A stretch of DNA of 64,000 nt from Glandiceps talaboti (lineage: Eukaryota > Hemichordata > Enteropneusta > Spengelidae), in assembly GCF_964340395.1 (NCBI RefSeq), contig NC_135557.1, forward strand, positions 16,454,867-16,518,866. Direction: 5' to 3'. A program made the position numbers and the translations under genes. The notes under the pieces were generated by a model that had not been told where the DNA came from, did no database searches, and saw nothing but the letters and a program-made list of their open reading frames with translations. Shown here one piece after another: positions 14,843 to 27,769 of the stretch; the first letter of the stretch is position 1, and each line of letters opens with the position of its first letter.

Positions 14843-16860
14843 GTTGAAATCGTGATCGTCGTCGAGGGCGCTGAGTATTGGGTGCGGACCCAAAAATCAA
14901 TTTGAGATGATTTATCAACAACATGTACATTTAGCCACAGGTGAGGCATACTGTTTACAGTGTACGATATTACGAGCAAGTTATTCTATCAAACAAACAG
15001 CATTTTTAAACGTTCAGGTTACTACTAGGGCGGGTTTGAATGACAGGTTCTCACACATTTGTTATTTCATCAGTGGAACCTGGAAGCCTATATATAGGAT
15101 TTAACTTCATCCATTGCCCTTTTTTCTATAGCTCTGTCAGACAACAATTCTGTACCATGTTATTACGATACACGGGTATGTATTTCAGGTTTTTAGTTAT
15201 AGGAACTCGGTTTCTACGCTTGATAAAAACAACTGAAAAAAAATTATAAACCGAACTATCAACTACCAAACCTAGCTGTTTGTTGTCATCATGCGATCAG
15301 TGTTTAAAAAACACCAATTATATCATGATCTCTATTTTTCATATTTTGTTTATTTGACAAATCGCTGATGTCTTCAATGATATTTGTAGAAGAAAGAAAG
15401 TGCCAGATGTACAACTGCTGACATCAGACCGTGAACGAATGGAACCTGTTACAAACAGGGAAAGTCAACAAATGAATTGGATTAATAACACTTGGCTCAG
15501 CAGAGACTTGGATTGCATTCCATCATTTGATAAGAACAGTTTTATGTCCCCTTTATGTGTACATGTAATACCAGGAGAACTTCTGATTTGTTTGTGAACT
15601 GTTATGGTAAAGAGGCCATACAGCTGTCTTTATCAAATGATGAAATGTAATATAATTCTCTGTACTTCCAACATGCTGTGCCAAGTGTTTTTAATCCAAT
15701 TCAGTTGTTTACTTTCCCTGTTTTTGTACAGCTTCTGTTCGTCCATTGTCAGATGTCAGCAATTGTACCACATTTCGTTCTTTGCGTGACAAGTTAAACA
15801 CATACTGTGCCAACTACGACTCTTATACCTTACTAGTCGTTAAGGGTACGCTATTTGTTGTGAAAACAAGTGTAAATAAGCTCGAAATTAGGTCAAACGG
15901 TGATGTGTACTATTTTCAATTTCAATAGAGTGATTGTGCTGTTAGTACTATTGCTGTAGTGTGGGAATAGGCAGTTTGTCCTCAAGGCAATTAATTGATG
16001 CACCATACGATACGTTGCTTTTTAATGACAGAACAGCCGTCAATTGAATTAATGTACCACTGACACACAAAAAACCCCAACTATTTTTCATATTGGTTGT
16101 AATAAACAGATGCTTTGCTGTAAGTTGAAGCACCAAACTGCAAATTCTGTTGTTCAGGACATTCTTATCGTATACACCCAATTATGCTAATACATATAAT
16201 GTGTATTTAAATGACAGTATTAACACTGCTAAGACATACAATAGTTCTGTACTGCCACTTTGAGAAGAAAACATAATATAAGAAACCGTTCCTGACGGGA
16301 CAGCGCTACGCTTTCTTTAGTCTCCCCTGGCAACCTAGCACAACAAACTTACTATACATGTATTCATCCATACACTGTGTATATCGAGATGTATTCATAT
16401 TCCGTTTTGTTTTACTGACCTCTCAGATATCAGACGTCTCCATGGTAACTCTGTAGACTTGGGCTTTTAAGCGTTGCTTTCATTGTCGCAAGTGAACAAA
16501 AATCAATACCATACGTTACTTTATATTAACAGAACAGCCGTGAACAATTTCACTCTATAATGACTAAAGTATATATCGTGGGAAAATTGAATCGTAACTT
16601 CACTCAATCAATGTTCTCCGGATGACAAGCATGAAACTGTTACCTCAACAATTACAGCCCTTATACATGTTAGTGTTCACTGGCTCTGTTTTTTTGGTAA
16701 TAAGAACTTACACAGTAAGATATTGAATGAATACAATTTCTTGCCACGTTTTATCTATATGAAATGAACTAAAGGTGCTACCATGCCGACATCAAATGTT
16801 GACGTCATAAAATTGACGCCCATGTGTCTGTGTCAAGTTACAGTAGTTTGAACGTTAAAG
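14843..16860 (+). repeat. left arm of a large inverted repeat
   Basis: Reverse-complementary to 18945-21008 along its whole length with scattered indels. Anchors include GAGGGCGCTGAG plus GGGTGCGGACCCAAAA (14865-14895 and 20960-20990), CCTATATATAGGAT (15088 and 20706), GTCTCCCCTGGCAACCTA (16320 and 19470), and the GACAGAACAGCCGT-type blocks. The outer end begins TCGTGATCG. Confidence 0.8.
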
Positions 16861-16929
16861 TACACAAGAATTCATCTATTTGGTAAAATTTGTAAATTTT
16901 GGGCGAAAAAACAAATGGGCAAAAAACCG

Positions 16930-18944
16930 GGCCTAAATTTACGAACTCGGGGTCAAGTATGCTTCACGAAATCGCCGAAAAATCAGTATTCGTATCAATA
17001 ATATAAATTCCCAAATTGATTCTTGTAGCGCGGAGGGAGAAATATCAGTCGAGACTTACGCTTTTGTAGTATCGAAAATGATGAATTGTTGTGAAAGTTA
17101 TGGCGAGTGGAAAATACTCCCAAATATGGGTGTACCTAAGCACGGAGCAGCCACCATCGTAACGTACCACACGATCGAAGTGTGCACGGTGGAGACTCAC
17201 TAGCAAAGGGTACGCAATGAGCTATCACAGTAGTTTTTTACCCATCGTGATCTGCACTCCTCCGGCCTCCAATGAACCTCAATAATATGTACTGTGATTG
17301 AACATAAAGGCATGCAAGTTGGTCAGGTCAGGGCCACTAAAGCAAATGGAACAACTGTTGCTATGGCTCCGATGAACGCCATTCTTTCTAAACATTAATA
17401 TACAAATCGGCCGTAGTTGTATTTAAATTTGTTCACTTCATTCAACTAGCTGCGACTGATACGAAGGATATCTGGTAAGGCTTGGATTTCTCTCTCTCTC
17501 TTTGAAATTATCTTTGGTATAACTAATCCGATTTAAAAGTTATATCACTTATATATGAACGAACTAAGAAGGGATTAGACGGGTTTCATCGAAACCAAAG
17601 CAAATCATTGTGAATTTAAAACTGCAGTTTGTTGAGTTTGAGTCGGTAGGGTCAAACATAATGCATATAGTTATTTCGTTCTGAAATTACGTCGGGTTGG
17701 CAAAACGGTTTACTTTCATCGATGGAGATCGTTTTCAAATGTATTTCCCTAAAACTCATAGCATCATGGGTAACTAGGTAAGAACAATCCATAAGTATAT
17801 GAACAGTTGCCATAGAGACGACGGAATATGGGTTCCCCAGTCATATTGTGTGTGTTCGATGTATGTGCATATGCTTAACCACGATGTGAGCGTCGAAAAA
17901 GGGAGCGTTTTCCACTTGCAGTTAAAGCGCCGTTTGGTGAGTACAGTATAATCAAATTAATAATACGTACACGAAAAGTCTAATTTACCAACCTCTACCC
18001 AACATTTACCCTGCCTGTGACTCACCGAGCCACCATGTCTTTCAAGGGGTAGTAAGAGACACAGTGCACAGTCCAAAGGGAAAGTCAAAGTCGAACTTCG
18101 TCTTATACTCACCACATTTACCCATCCCCGGCTCAAGCTTTACCCCAGGGTGGAAAGACATGGTGAAACGTGACTTTTCGTTTGTATTTCATGTTCCAAA
18201 CACGGCGATCGATTTTGATGACAAATTCTAAATGCTGTTTCAGTTTTACAGTCACCCAAACTAAGTTAGCGAACTTTTCAATGCGACGACCATAGAATTC
18301 GTTGATCAACACCTGTACATGTCCTTAAGTTTAATGTCAAAACTTTGTCACAAATGATGAAATATTTCAATGTCGAGCCAGCAAAGCAGATGGTTGTACC
18401 ATTCATCGAATTATTGAGGTCGTGTAAGAAGAGGTCTTATATAGAAACAATGTATTGATCAAGAAACACATGAAAAACAGAAAAGTAGAAAAAAAACTGG
18501 TCGTCTCTATTGTCTTCTGTTAAATTTTGTGTTACTATATCGGGAAAAGAACAGATTATTGTACCATTTTTCCTTTGCCCTGGATAAAATTGGTAGTTTC
18601 TAATTCAACAATTTACCAACATGGGGCAATTTAGCTCGGATGTCAAAACCATGCATGTAATGTTTTTAGTTGTGGTCCCGGCGATACTTTTAGAAACCGA
18701 ACTATCAACGAGCAAATGTTTTCCTGAAAGCGGTAAAACGTTCACTTCACGATGTATGTGAGCTGAGGAAACAACACTAATATTAAATTCAACGAGTCGT
18801 TTCATTCTTATATAGCCCGTCTCATGTTAGTGTTCATTAGCTTTGTTTGATACAGCCACCCAGAAACCAACAAAAAAAGCAGTAGATGCTCCTAAGTTTG
18901 AGATAGCAAGGTAGCAATTTCTTGCTACATTTAGTCTGAATGAA
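16930..18944 (+). repeat. spacer of the large inverted repeat; direct-duplication copy 2
   Basis: Mostly a second copy of 12390-13950 (see that entry), preceded by the CTTCACGAAATCGCCG block (16932-17110) that lies after copy 1 in the flank. It contains a CTCTCTCT run near 17490. No ORF is shared with copy 1, so I see no transposase. Confidence 0.65.
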
Positions 18945-20817
18945 ATAAATACCATTTAAAATACTGTAACTAGACACAGACAGGCGGGCGTCAATGTTTT
19001 GATGTCAGCATTTGATGGCTGCATGGTGGCACGTTGAGTTCATTTCACTTAGACACAATGTGGCGAGAAACTGTATCCATTCAATATTGCTATCTTAAAG
19101 TGTAACATGTACAGTTTCTTATAATTTCTGCATGACTGTATCAAACAGAGTTAGTGAATACTAACATGAAAGGGCTGTCATTGTGGAGGTAAAGTTACGA
19201 TTCAATTTTACCACTATATGTACTTATACTACTAAAGTGATCATAGAGTTGAATTGTTCACGGCTGTTCTGTTACTGGTGTTAGTAAAATGTAACATATG
19301 GTACTGATTTTTATTACACTTACGCCAGTGAATGCAACGCTCAAAAATCCAAGTCTACAGAGTTACCATGGAGATGTCTTGACGTCAGAAAAACAAAACA
19401 ACAGAATATGAATACATCTTGATATACACAATGTATGAATACATGTCTAGTAAGTTTGTTGTGTTAGGTTGCCAGGGGAGACTAAAGGCAGCGCAGCGCT
19501 GTCCTATCAGGAACGGTTTCTTATATGTTGACTTGTCCAGGTCAAGTAAAGAGCTACTGTATGTGTGGGCAGTGTGTTGACACTCTCATTTGAATACACA
19601 TTGTATCTTTTGTATACATCGACCTATTTCATTTGTGTTATCGATACCTACCATTTGGTATATAAGATATGAATGGCCTGAACAGCAGAGTTTGCAGTTT
19701 AGCGCTTGAACTTACAGCAAAACACCTGTTATGTTAAAACCAATATGAAAAATATATTTTTTGTAGGTCAAAATGATAAAAACTGACAGTAACAGATGGG
19801 GAGGGGGTGGGGAGAGGGTACACATCAACTTTGTCAAAAGAAATTGCCTTGAGGGCACACTGCCCATTCCCACACAGCAGTAACTACACAATTAATATAT
19901 TGGATATAAGGGCACGAGTAGATGCCTATCAACCCGAGATATATATTATGCAGAATAAGTATATATTCATAGCAGCATAAGGGTTAAGATGACGTCTACT
20001 TAGTGCCCGAATAAAGTCGATGGAAATCGGGAAAAAAAGTCTACGTCAAGGTTTGACCTAAATTAGAGCTTAGACTGAATTATTTTCTCAACAAATAACA
20101 TTAACACACCCTTAACGACTAACGAGGTATACGTGCCGTGCTTATCACACTACATGTTTTACTTGTTGGAATGTTATACCACCGTGCATGAGGTTACAAT
20201 GTCGACACGACTGGCACTTTCTTCTGCAAATATCATTGAGGGCTTGAAGTTAAAGTGATGACATGTGTTAAATAAATATCATTAACTATTCGAGGCCAGC
20301 AACGGGTATGTACACAATAACGGGACGTTTTGTTTGCTAGTACATGGTTTAGAAGAAAATCAAGTCCTCAATGATATGTGCAGAAGTCGTGTCTAAAACC
20401 TGTAATCTGTAACCTGTAACCTCAAGCACGTTGGTATCACATTTCGTTCTTTAACAAGTGACGCGTTCTGATATGATAGTTGATCAACATTTAATTGGCA
20501 TTTTTCGCATAATTACAATAGACAGAGAGAGGTTTGATAGTTGATAGTTCGGTTTTTACATTTAAATGGTTTATTTCATTTGAATTCTATCAAGTGTAGA
20601 AACTGATTTCCTATCACTACAAACCTGAAATACATACCCATAACATGGTACAGAATTGTTATATGGCAGAGCTATAGAAAAAAGGGCAATGGGTGAAGTT
20701 GAATCCTATATATAGGCTTCATGGTTCCACTAGTAAAATAACAACTGTGCGAGAACCTGTTATTCAATTAAACCCTGGCCTAGAAAGCTGCACTAGCAGT
20801 AACTGGAACGTTTAAAA

Positions 20818-20855
<38 letters not shown>

Positions 20856-21008
20856 ATATTAAATACAATAACTTACTCGTAATATCGTACACTGTGAACA
20901 GTATACCTCATCTGGGGCTAAACGTATCTGTTGTTGATAAATCAACTCAAACTGATTTTTGGGTCCGCACCCAAAACTCAGCGCCCTCGACGGCGATCAC
21001 GATTTAGA
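18945..21008 (-). repeat. right arm of a large inverted repeat
   Basis: Reverse complement of 14843-16860. It has gained a (TTG)n run at 20818-20860. It ends CGATCACGA, the complement of the left outer end. Confidence 0.8.
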
Positions 21009-21344
21009 TTATTGTTATTTGTAAACAAAATATATTATGTGAATGAGGCTAAAAAACATAACCTGGAACCAAATATGTATTATTGTTAATAATAATTTTT
21101 AAGTTTCACCTCTTCCTTTCCACAACTTTTTCAGATTTTCATGATAATTTTCCCTTCAATATTTTCTTGTTGTAACAAGAATAACCTCATGTTGTTTGAC
21201 AGTACAAATCATCACCAATAGTTGTTTCCCAACATAGAGGGCGCTGTTGACGTGGCACTATGTTTCTGACCCAAATTGTATACGATCTTTTTCTTATTTA
21301 CTTCTTAGGTGAGACAACCAAACTTTTTACTCTGAGATAGAAAA

Positions 21345-24300
21345 ATGGCATTTTTCAACGTTACCGTCAAGTTGGTTGTGCTTTTGAGTGGTAAGTTTAT
21401 CGTATTCAGGACCAGTATCATAGTCCAGTGAAAATGGTTGTCAATGACGTAATAGATGATGTAATGACGTAATTAATGATAGTTTTATATAATTGTGTGA
21501 AAACAGACATTTAACCTCATTTGCATTTAGTGAGTTTTCGGGATGAGAAAGCAATGTCATATCACAAGTTTTCCGCGTCACCACCAAAGTTCATCACACG
21601 GACAGAATCTCTCTATATAGTCGGTCAAGGAAGTGGCGGGAAGTCGATACAGGCCTATTTATATACCAGCATATATAACAACTGTAGTTAAATAGAAAAG
21701 GGAGGTGAGGAGATGAATTGCACAAAGTAAAGTTAATATCTAACACTTTAACTTCATTTCTTAGCGTCTTTCACCACGTGTTTCTATTGAGGAGATTGAA
21801 GCTCTATAAATAATTGTTTTCACAATATGTGTCTACAGTAATTTGTAAATTTGGCAGGAAAATGAATCTAAAGTAAATTGAAATTTGGCGGGAAAATGTA
21901 TCTAATGTAAGCTAAAATTTGGCGGGAAAATGTATCGTCAAAAACTGAAGGGATTTTATTTGTTTCTATTCCAGTGTGTCTAGGCGCTGTGTATTGTGCA
22001 GAGCTGTGTGCTGAATGTTCATATAACGAATGGTACTATGATACTAACAGAGATTGTCTTGAAGCCCCAGAAACTGTGTCCACCGTTGAATGTAATACGC
22101 GTTGTTATACATACGGATATTACGATATTTGTGAGTAGCTCTTGATTTTTGATTGCATGTTGTCAATGTAACATTGTCGTCCACAAAATTAGAGTGATTT
22201 ATAACTCATTATATTTCATCAATGTGAAATAACATTGATCAAATCTGTGTTTGTAAGTCATTCCATTGCAAAAAGCTTTAGAGAATGTGCTAACAAGTTT
22301 GTTCTTGTACGTACAAGAACAAACGTATATTTATCTTTCGCAATTTATTGATTAACAAACAAGGACTAGGCATATGTTGCCTCACATTGATTTTCCAAGA
22401 AGGAGGCCACGATAAAGTTGTTTTATAAATTAAAAAACTAAAATAAATACCCAATCCATATAGCCTCTTTAATACAATCATGTATGTATGTATTTATGTA
22501 TGTATGTATGTATGTATGTATGTATGTATGTATGTATGTATGTATGTATGTATGTATGTATGTATGTATGTATTTATGTATGTATGTATGTATTTATGTA
22601 TGTATGTATGTATGTATGTATGTATGTATGTATGTATGTATGTATGTATGTATGTATGTATGTATGTATGTATGTATGTATGTATGTATTTATGTATGCA
22701 TGCATGCATGCATGCAAGTATGTATGTATGTATGTATGTATGTATGTATGTATGTATGTATGTATGTATGTATGTATGTATGTCTGTCGTTCTGTCTGTC
22801 TGTCTGTGTGCGCACGCGTGTGTATCTCTCTGTGTATGTGTGTGTGTGTGTGAGTGTGTGTGTGTGTGTGTGTGCGTGAATCTTTCAGCATCACTACTTA
22901 ACACATAAGTACGTTTTTCTCTGTTATTAATAGTTGACAATCTTAGAGTGGAACGTGGATGCGACACCTCTAATTCGTACGACTGGGAGGACGGCTGTGA
23001 TAATGTGGATTTATCAACATACATTAAATATGTCTGTACATGTAATGACACTGACTCTTGCAATACTGATGACAGTGGTAAGAACTTTATGTGTGCAATT
23101 GTCATTTCAAATTAGCTAGATAAGTTTCTTTCAAACCCGGTGTTGTTGCTGAGCATATAAAAAGAAGTCTACTCAGAGTTCTTAATTTTCTTCAGTATAT
23201 AGAGTCTCTTCAGTCTCTAGAGTCTCGAAAATTATAGAATTTTTTCAATCTATAGTCTATTCAATCTATAGTCTATTCAATATATAGAGTCTATTCAATC
23301 TATAGAGTCTATTCAATCTATAGTCTCTTCAATCTATACTCTATTCAATCTATAGAGTCTATTCAATCTATAGAGTCTATTCAATCTATAGTCTCTTCAA
23401 AAATAGTCTATTCAATCTATAGCCTATTCAATATATAGAGTCTATTCAATCTATAGAGTCTATTCAATCTATAGAGTCTTCAATCTATAGAGTCTATTCA
23501 ATCTATAGTCTATTCAATCTATAGTCTATTCAATCTATAGAGTCTATTCAATCTATAGTCTATTCAATCTATAGAGTCTATTCAATCTATAGTCTATTCA
23601 ATCTATGGAGTCTATTCAATCTATAGAGTCTCTTCAATCTATAGTCTATTCAATCTATAGTCTCTTCAATCTATAGTCTCTTCAATCTATAGTCTATTCA
23701 ATCTATAGAGTCTCTTCAATCTATAGCCTATTCAATATATAGTCTATTCAATCTATAGTATATTCAATCTATAGTCTCTTCAATCTATAGTATATTCAAT
23801 CTATAGTCTATTCAATCTATAGAGTCTATTCAATCTATAGTCTATTTAATCTATAGTCTATTCAATATATAGAGTCTATTCAATCTACAGAGTCTCTTCA
23901 ATCTATAGCCTATTCAATATATATAGTCTATTCAATCTATAGAGTCTATTCAATCTATAGTCTCTTCAAAAAATAGTCTATTCAATCTATAGCCTATTCA
24001 ATATATAGAGTCTATTCAATCTATAGAGTTCAATCTATAGAGTCTATTCAATCTATAGTCTATTCAATCTATAGTCTATTCAATCTATAGAGTCTATTCA
24101 ATCTATAGTCTATTCAATCTATAGAGTCTATTCAATCTATAGTCTATTCAATCTATGGAGTCTATTCAATCTATAGAGTCTCTTCAATCTACAGAGTCTC
24201 TTCAATCTATAGCCTATTCAATATATATAGTCTATTCAATCTATAGAGTCTATTCAATCTATAGTCTCTTCAAAAAATAGTCTATTCAATCTATAGCCTA

Positions 24301-27190
24301 TTCAATATATAGAGTCTATTCAATCTATAGAGTCTATTCAATCTATAGAGTCTTCAATCTATAGAGTCTATTCAATCTATAGTCTCTTCAAAAATAGTCT
24401 ATTCAATCTATAGCCTATTCAATATATAGAGTCTATTCAATCTATAGAGTCTATTCAATCTATAGAGTCTTCAATCTATAGAGCCTATTCAATCTATAGT
24501 CTATTCAATCTATAGTCTATTCAATCTATAGAGTCTATTCAATCTATAGTCTATTCAATCTATAGAGTCTATTCAATCTATAGTCTATTCAATCTATGGA
24601 GTCTATTCAATCTATAGAGTCTCTTCAATCTATAGTCTATTCAATCTATAGTCTCTTCAATCTATAGTCTCTTCAATCTATAGTCTATTCAATCTATAGA
24701 GTCTCTTCAATCTATAGCCTATTCAATATATAGTCTATTCAATCTATAGTATATTCAATCTATAGTCTCTTCAATCTATAGTCTATTCAATCTATAGTCT
24801 ATTCAATCTATAGAGTCTATTCAATCTATAGTCTATTTAATCTATAGTCTATTCAATATATAGAGTCTATTCAATCTACAGAGTCTCTTCAATCTATAGC
24901 CTATTCAATATATATAGTCTATTCAATCTATAGAGTCTATTCAATCTATAGTCTCTTCAAAAAATAGTCTATTCAATCTATAGCCTATTCAATATATAGA
25001 GTCTATTCAATCTATAGAGTCTATTCAATCTATAGTCTATTCAATCTATGGAGTCTATTCAATCTATAGAGTCTCTTCAATCTATAGTCTATTCAATCTA
25101 TAGTCTCTTCAATCTATAGTCTCTTCAATCTATAGTCTATTCAATCTATAGTATATTCAATCTATAGAGTCTCTTCAATCTATAGCCTATTCAATATATA
25201 GTCTATTCAATCTATAGTCTCTTCAATCTATAGTCTATTCAATATATAGTCTATTCAATCTATAGAGTCTATTCAATCTATTGAGTCTCATTTATCTAGT
25301 CTATTCAATCTATTGTCTCTTCAATCTATAGTCTATTCAATCTATAGTCTATTCAATCTATAGAGTCTATTCAATCTATAGTCGATTTAATCTATAGTCT
25401 ATTCAATATATAGAGTCTATTCAATCTACAGTCTCTTCAATCTATAGCCTATTCAATATATATAGTCTATTCAATCTATAGAGTCTCTTCATTCTATAGC
25501 ATATTCAATATATAATAATAATAATAATGTTCGGTTCTTATATAGCGCTTTCCCATACCGTGCTCAAAGCGCTTTACAATTTATTACCCCTGGCTCGGAT
25601 CAGAACGGCACAACGGCCCTTTAGTCTTCCTCAACTCCCCGGGGAGCATACAATCCATTGCAGCCATTTAAGCGCATAGGATTAAAGCCTTCACATTGCA
25701 ACCTACATCCTACCAGGTCCCCAATTATACAGCTGGGTTGACTGAAGCACAGTCGTGGTTCAAATCTTGCCCAAGGACTTTAGCCACTCAGAAACAAACA
25801 GCAAGCAGCGACAGGGCTCGAACCTGCAACCTGTAGATTCCAAGCCAGTCACGCTAACCATTCACCCATCATGACTCCACATATAGAGTCTATTCAATCT
25901 ATAGTCTCTTCAATTTATAGCCTATTCAATATATAGAGTCTATTCAATCTATAGTCTATTCAATCTATAGCCTATTCAATATATAGAGTCTATCAATCTA
26001 TAGTCTATTCAATCTATAGTCTCTTCAATCTAGAGTCTATTCAATATATAGTCTATTCAATCTATACTCTATTCAATCTATAGAGTCTCATCTATCTATA
26101 GAGTCTATTCAATCTATAGTGACACAACAATACATGACTTTATGCTCTTGATGCATACAGACCTGAACACACATCCCTCCATCTCTCCCTCCATCCATGC
26201 ATCAATGCATCCGTCCATCCCTCCCTCTATCCCTCCATTCATTCTATAAAGATTTTATATCGACCGAATAGAAAAAAAACACGTGTATATTAATTGTATA
26301 TGTTGTCTTTTTTGTCACGAAATCAGCTTATAACACCTGTTACCAGTGTGACAAAACTTATGATTCAGATTGTTATGACAACGCGGCGGCGACAGAAGCT
26401 TTACCATGCTTCACAGGTGGAGATAACTGTGCCTCTGATATCACAACCTACGCAAGCTGTAAGTAGCTCTAGTTAAGTATTTTTAAAGATGAATTCACCT
26501 CGGCGACTTATTTCACTGCAAACAAAAGTTCTTAAAATCCCTCCAAAGTTTTACCATATGCTCGTTTTTTGTTCCTTTTGAAATCATGCCAGAAACTTGA
26601 AGTTCGGCCTTTTTCATTTCAGGGAAATAGACAATCGTGTATTTTCTCAAGATAGAGTTAACACAGTATTCGACGCAACGGCCATTGCGACGGGTTATTT
26701 CAGAACAAAAAAAGATGACTTTTGAATGGTTAATTACAGCAGATCGACTGCCTAATTACCAATGAAATGGCTGTGACATCATAGGTAATTAGCATAATTA
26801 TTCAAAAATGATGACCCAATGAAATAACCCTAGAACATCACACGTGTAGGCCTATATCTGTAAATATTCACTACATATTTGGTGTTACGCACAAAATGTG
26901 AAAAATAGATCATAACAAGATGATAACAGCGATTTTATTCGGTTAATATATTTTATATATATATATTTTATTTTATTCTTTTTTTTCTAGCTCTTCTCTC
27001 CCTTGGCAGTAGCGTCGTTCGGTATTGTACTGATGAGGATGTTGTTGAACCAACTGATTGCAGAAGTGGCCAAGCATGCACCTACATATGTAATGGCGAC
27101 AATTGTAACACTAGAGCGGGTGCAGCTTACATCTATATGACTCCAATCGTATTGATCAGTGCATTCTTGTTATCCGCACTGATTGGTTAA
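21345..27190 (+). CDS. secreted GPI-anchored protein with two Ly6/uPAR domains
   Basis: Five coding exons: 21345-21390, 21975-22130, 22934-23077, 26327-26458, 26991-27190, giving 225 residues. All four introns are phase 1 with GT-AG ends. A signal peptide (about residues 1-21, MAFFNVTVKLVVLLS...) is followed by Ly6 domain 1 (exons 2-3, closing CTCNDTDSCN) and domain 2 (exons 4-5, TCYQCDKTYDSDC to CNGDNCN at 193-199). CNxDxCN is the diagnostic end of the three-finger Ly6 fold. The protein ends with a short linker and a hydrophobic tail (IVLISAFLLSALIG), typical of a GPI signal. A likely acceptor at 21309 (TTACTTCTTAG) suggests a non-coding first exon upstream. Ly6 proteins act at the cell surface in adhesion, receptor modulation or protection; ligand unknown. 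Intron 3 is 3.2 kb and nearly all satellite. Confidence 0.88.
22189..22472. mobile_element. palindromic MITE, copy 4 (diverged), in Ly6 intron 2
   Basis: Shares the centre GTTCTTGTACGTACAAGAAC, the AATTTATTGATTAACAAAC arm and the ATCCATATAGCCTCTTTAA end with the family at 30611-30964. Confidence 0.7.
22479..22877. repeat. (GTAT)n array passing into CTGT and GT runs
   Basis: About 75 GTAT units with a GCAT island at 22696-22715, then CTGT and GT units. It sits in Ly6 intron 2, ending about 57 bp before exon 3. Met-Tyr-Val-Cys frames are artefacts. Confidence 0.95.
23195..26125. repeat. 16/18-bp satellite array in Ly6 intron 3, with higher-order structure
   Basis: The basic unit is TCTATTCAATCTATAG (16 bp) or the same plus AG (18 bp), with variants TCTCTTCAATCTATAG, CCTATTCAATATATAG and CTTCAAAAAATAG. 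Variant units recur at a fixed distance: ATCTATGGAG at 23601 and 24592, TCTATTTAAT at 23841 and 24832, both 991 bp apart. Thus long blocks were duplicated as higher-order units. The unit contains the palindrome CTATAG. The array is interrupted at 25512-25880 by a SINE and decays towards 26125. Confidence 0.95.
25512..25880 (-). mobile_element. near full-length tRNA-derived SINE with L2-like tail
   Basis: Minus-strand order: tRNA-like head (AATGGTTAGCGTGACTGG, A-box-like; GGTTCGAGCCC, B box), a body (GGGGACCTGGTAGGATG, CCCCGGGGAGTTGAGG), then a conserved tail AAAGCGCTTTGAGCACGG ... AAGCGCTATATAAGAACC ending in (ATT)n. The tail resembles the 3' end of L2/CR1-type LINEs, as in V-SINE-like families. 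It is inserted inside the satellite; short ATATA on both sides may be the target duplication. Confidence 0.85.
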
Positions 27191-27213
27191 CCTTGCACAG
27201 TTCGAGTGTAACT

Positions 27214-27279
27214 GTGCGTGTTTGTACACGTGAAATGTGCGTGTTTGTACACGTGAAATGTGTTTTTGTACACGTGAAG
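27214..27279. repeat. three 23-bp units in the Ly6 3'UTR
   Basis: GTGCGTGTTTGTACACGTGAA repeated, the third copy slightly shorter, starting about 25 bp after the stop codon. Each unit contains the palindrome GTACAC/GTGTAC. Confidence 0.7.
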
Positions 27280-27596
27280 ATTTGAAAGTGAGGCTATTGA
27301 CCGATCAAGTGAGAATTAGTGTTCACTTTTGTTTTTAAAGTGACAGTAAATTCACCCCATTGATTTGTTTTCATGATATAAATTTCAATATTATCCTTTC
27401 CGAGGATCCCGACGGCCTAAAATTATACGTCAGATGTACACCAACCTATTGCATTGCTTGTCTTACGATGTACATACAAACGTGGAATACTATTGGTAGT
27501 TCTAGTCAAAAGCCTCACTTTTGATTCAACGTCTTTTCTATTTGATAATGCAAAATATTTTTGAATAATCAATTATCCATATGCAAATTTAATACA

Positions 27597-27602
27597 AATA
27601 AA
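27597..27602 (+). terminator. candidate poly(A) signal of the Ly6 gene
   Basis: First AATAAA after the stop codon, about 405 bp downstream. Confidence 0.45.
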
Positions 27603-27685
27603 TACCCCGTTTCATATTTTTACATCATGTAGAATTACTAGCGCTTTCAGAAAAACACCAAGTTAACAGACATGGTGTATTCAAA

Positions 27686-27763
27686 TTGCACACTGAATAT
27701 TCATGAGCTGTTTTAAACTGTTCCGGTATAGGCACTCAAAACTCATGAATATTCAGTGTGCAA
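27686..27763. repeat. perfect 22-bp inverted repeat
   Basis: TTGCACACTGAATATTCATG(AG) at 27686-27707 and its exact complement at 27742-27763, loop 34. Could be the remnant of a small hairpin MITE. Confidence 0.75.
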
Positions 27764-27769
27764 ACTGCA

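Noticed and set aside
22480-23105. Long overlapping frames on both strands (Tyr-Val-Cys-Met and His-Thr-Tyr-Ile repeats)
   Set aside because: They arise from the GTAT array, which is open in several frames at once; the real coding here is Ly6 exon 3 at 22934-23077.
23195-26125. Regular repeat with near-identical units, at first sight CRISPR-like
   Set aside because: Units of 16/18 bp are directly joined without unique spacers, in an animal intron; it is a satellite.
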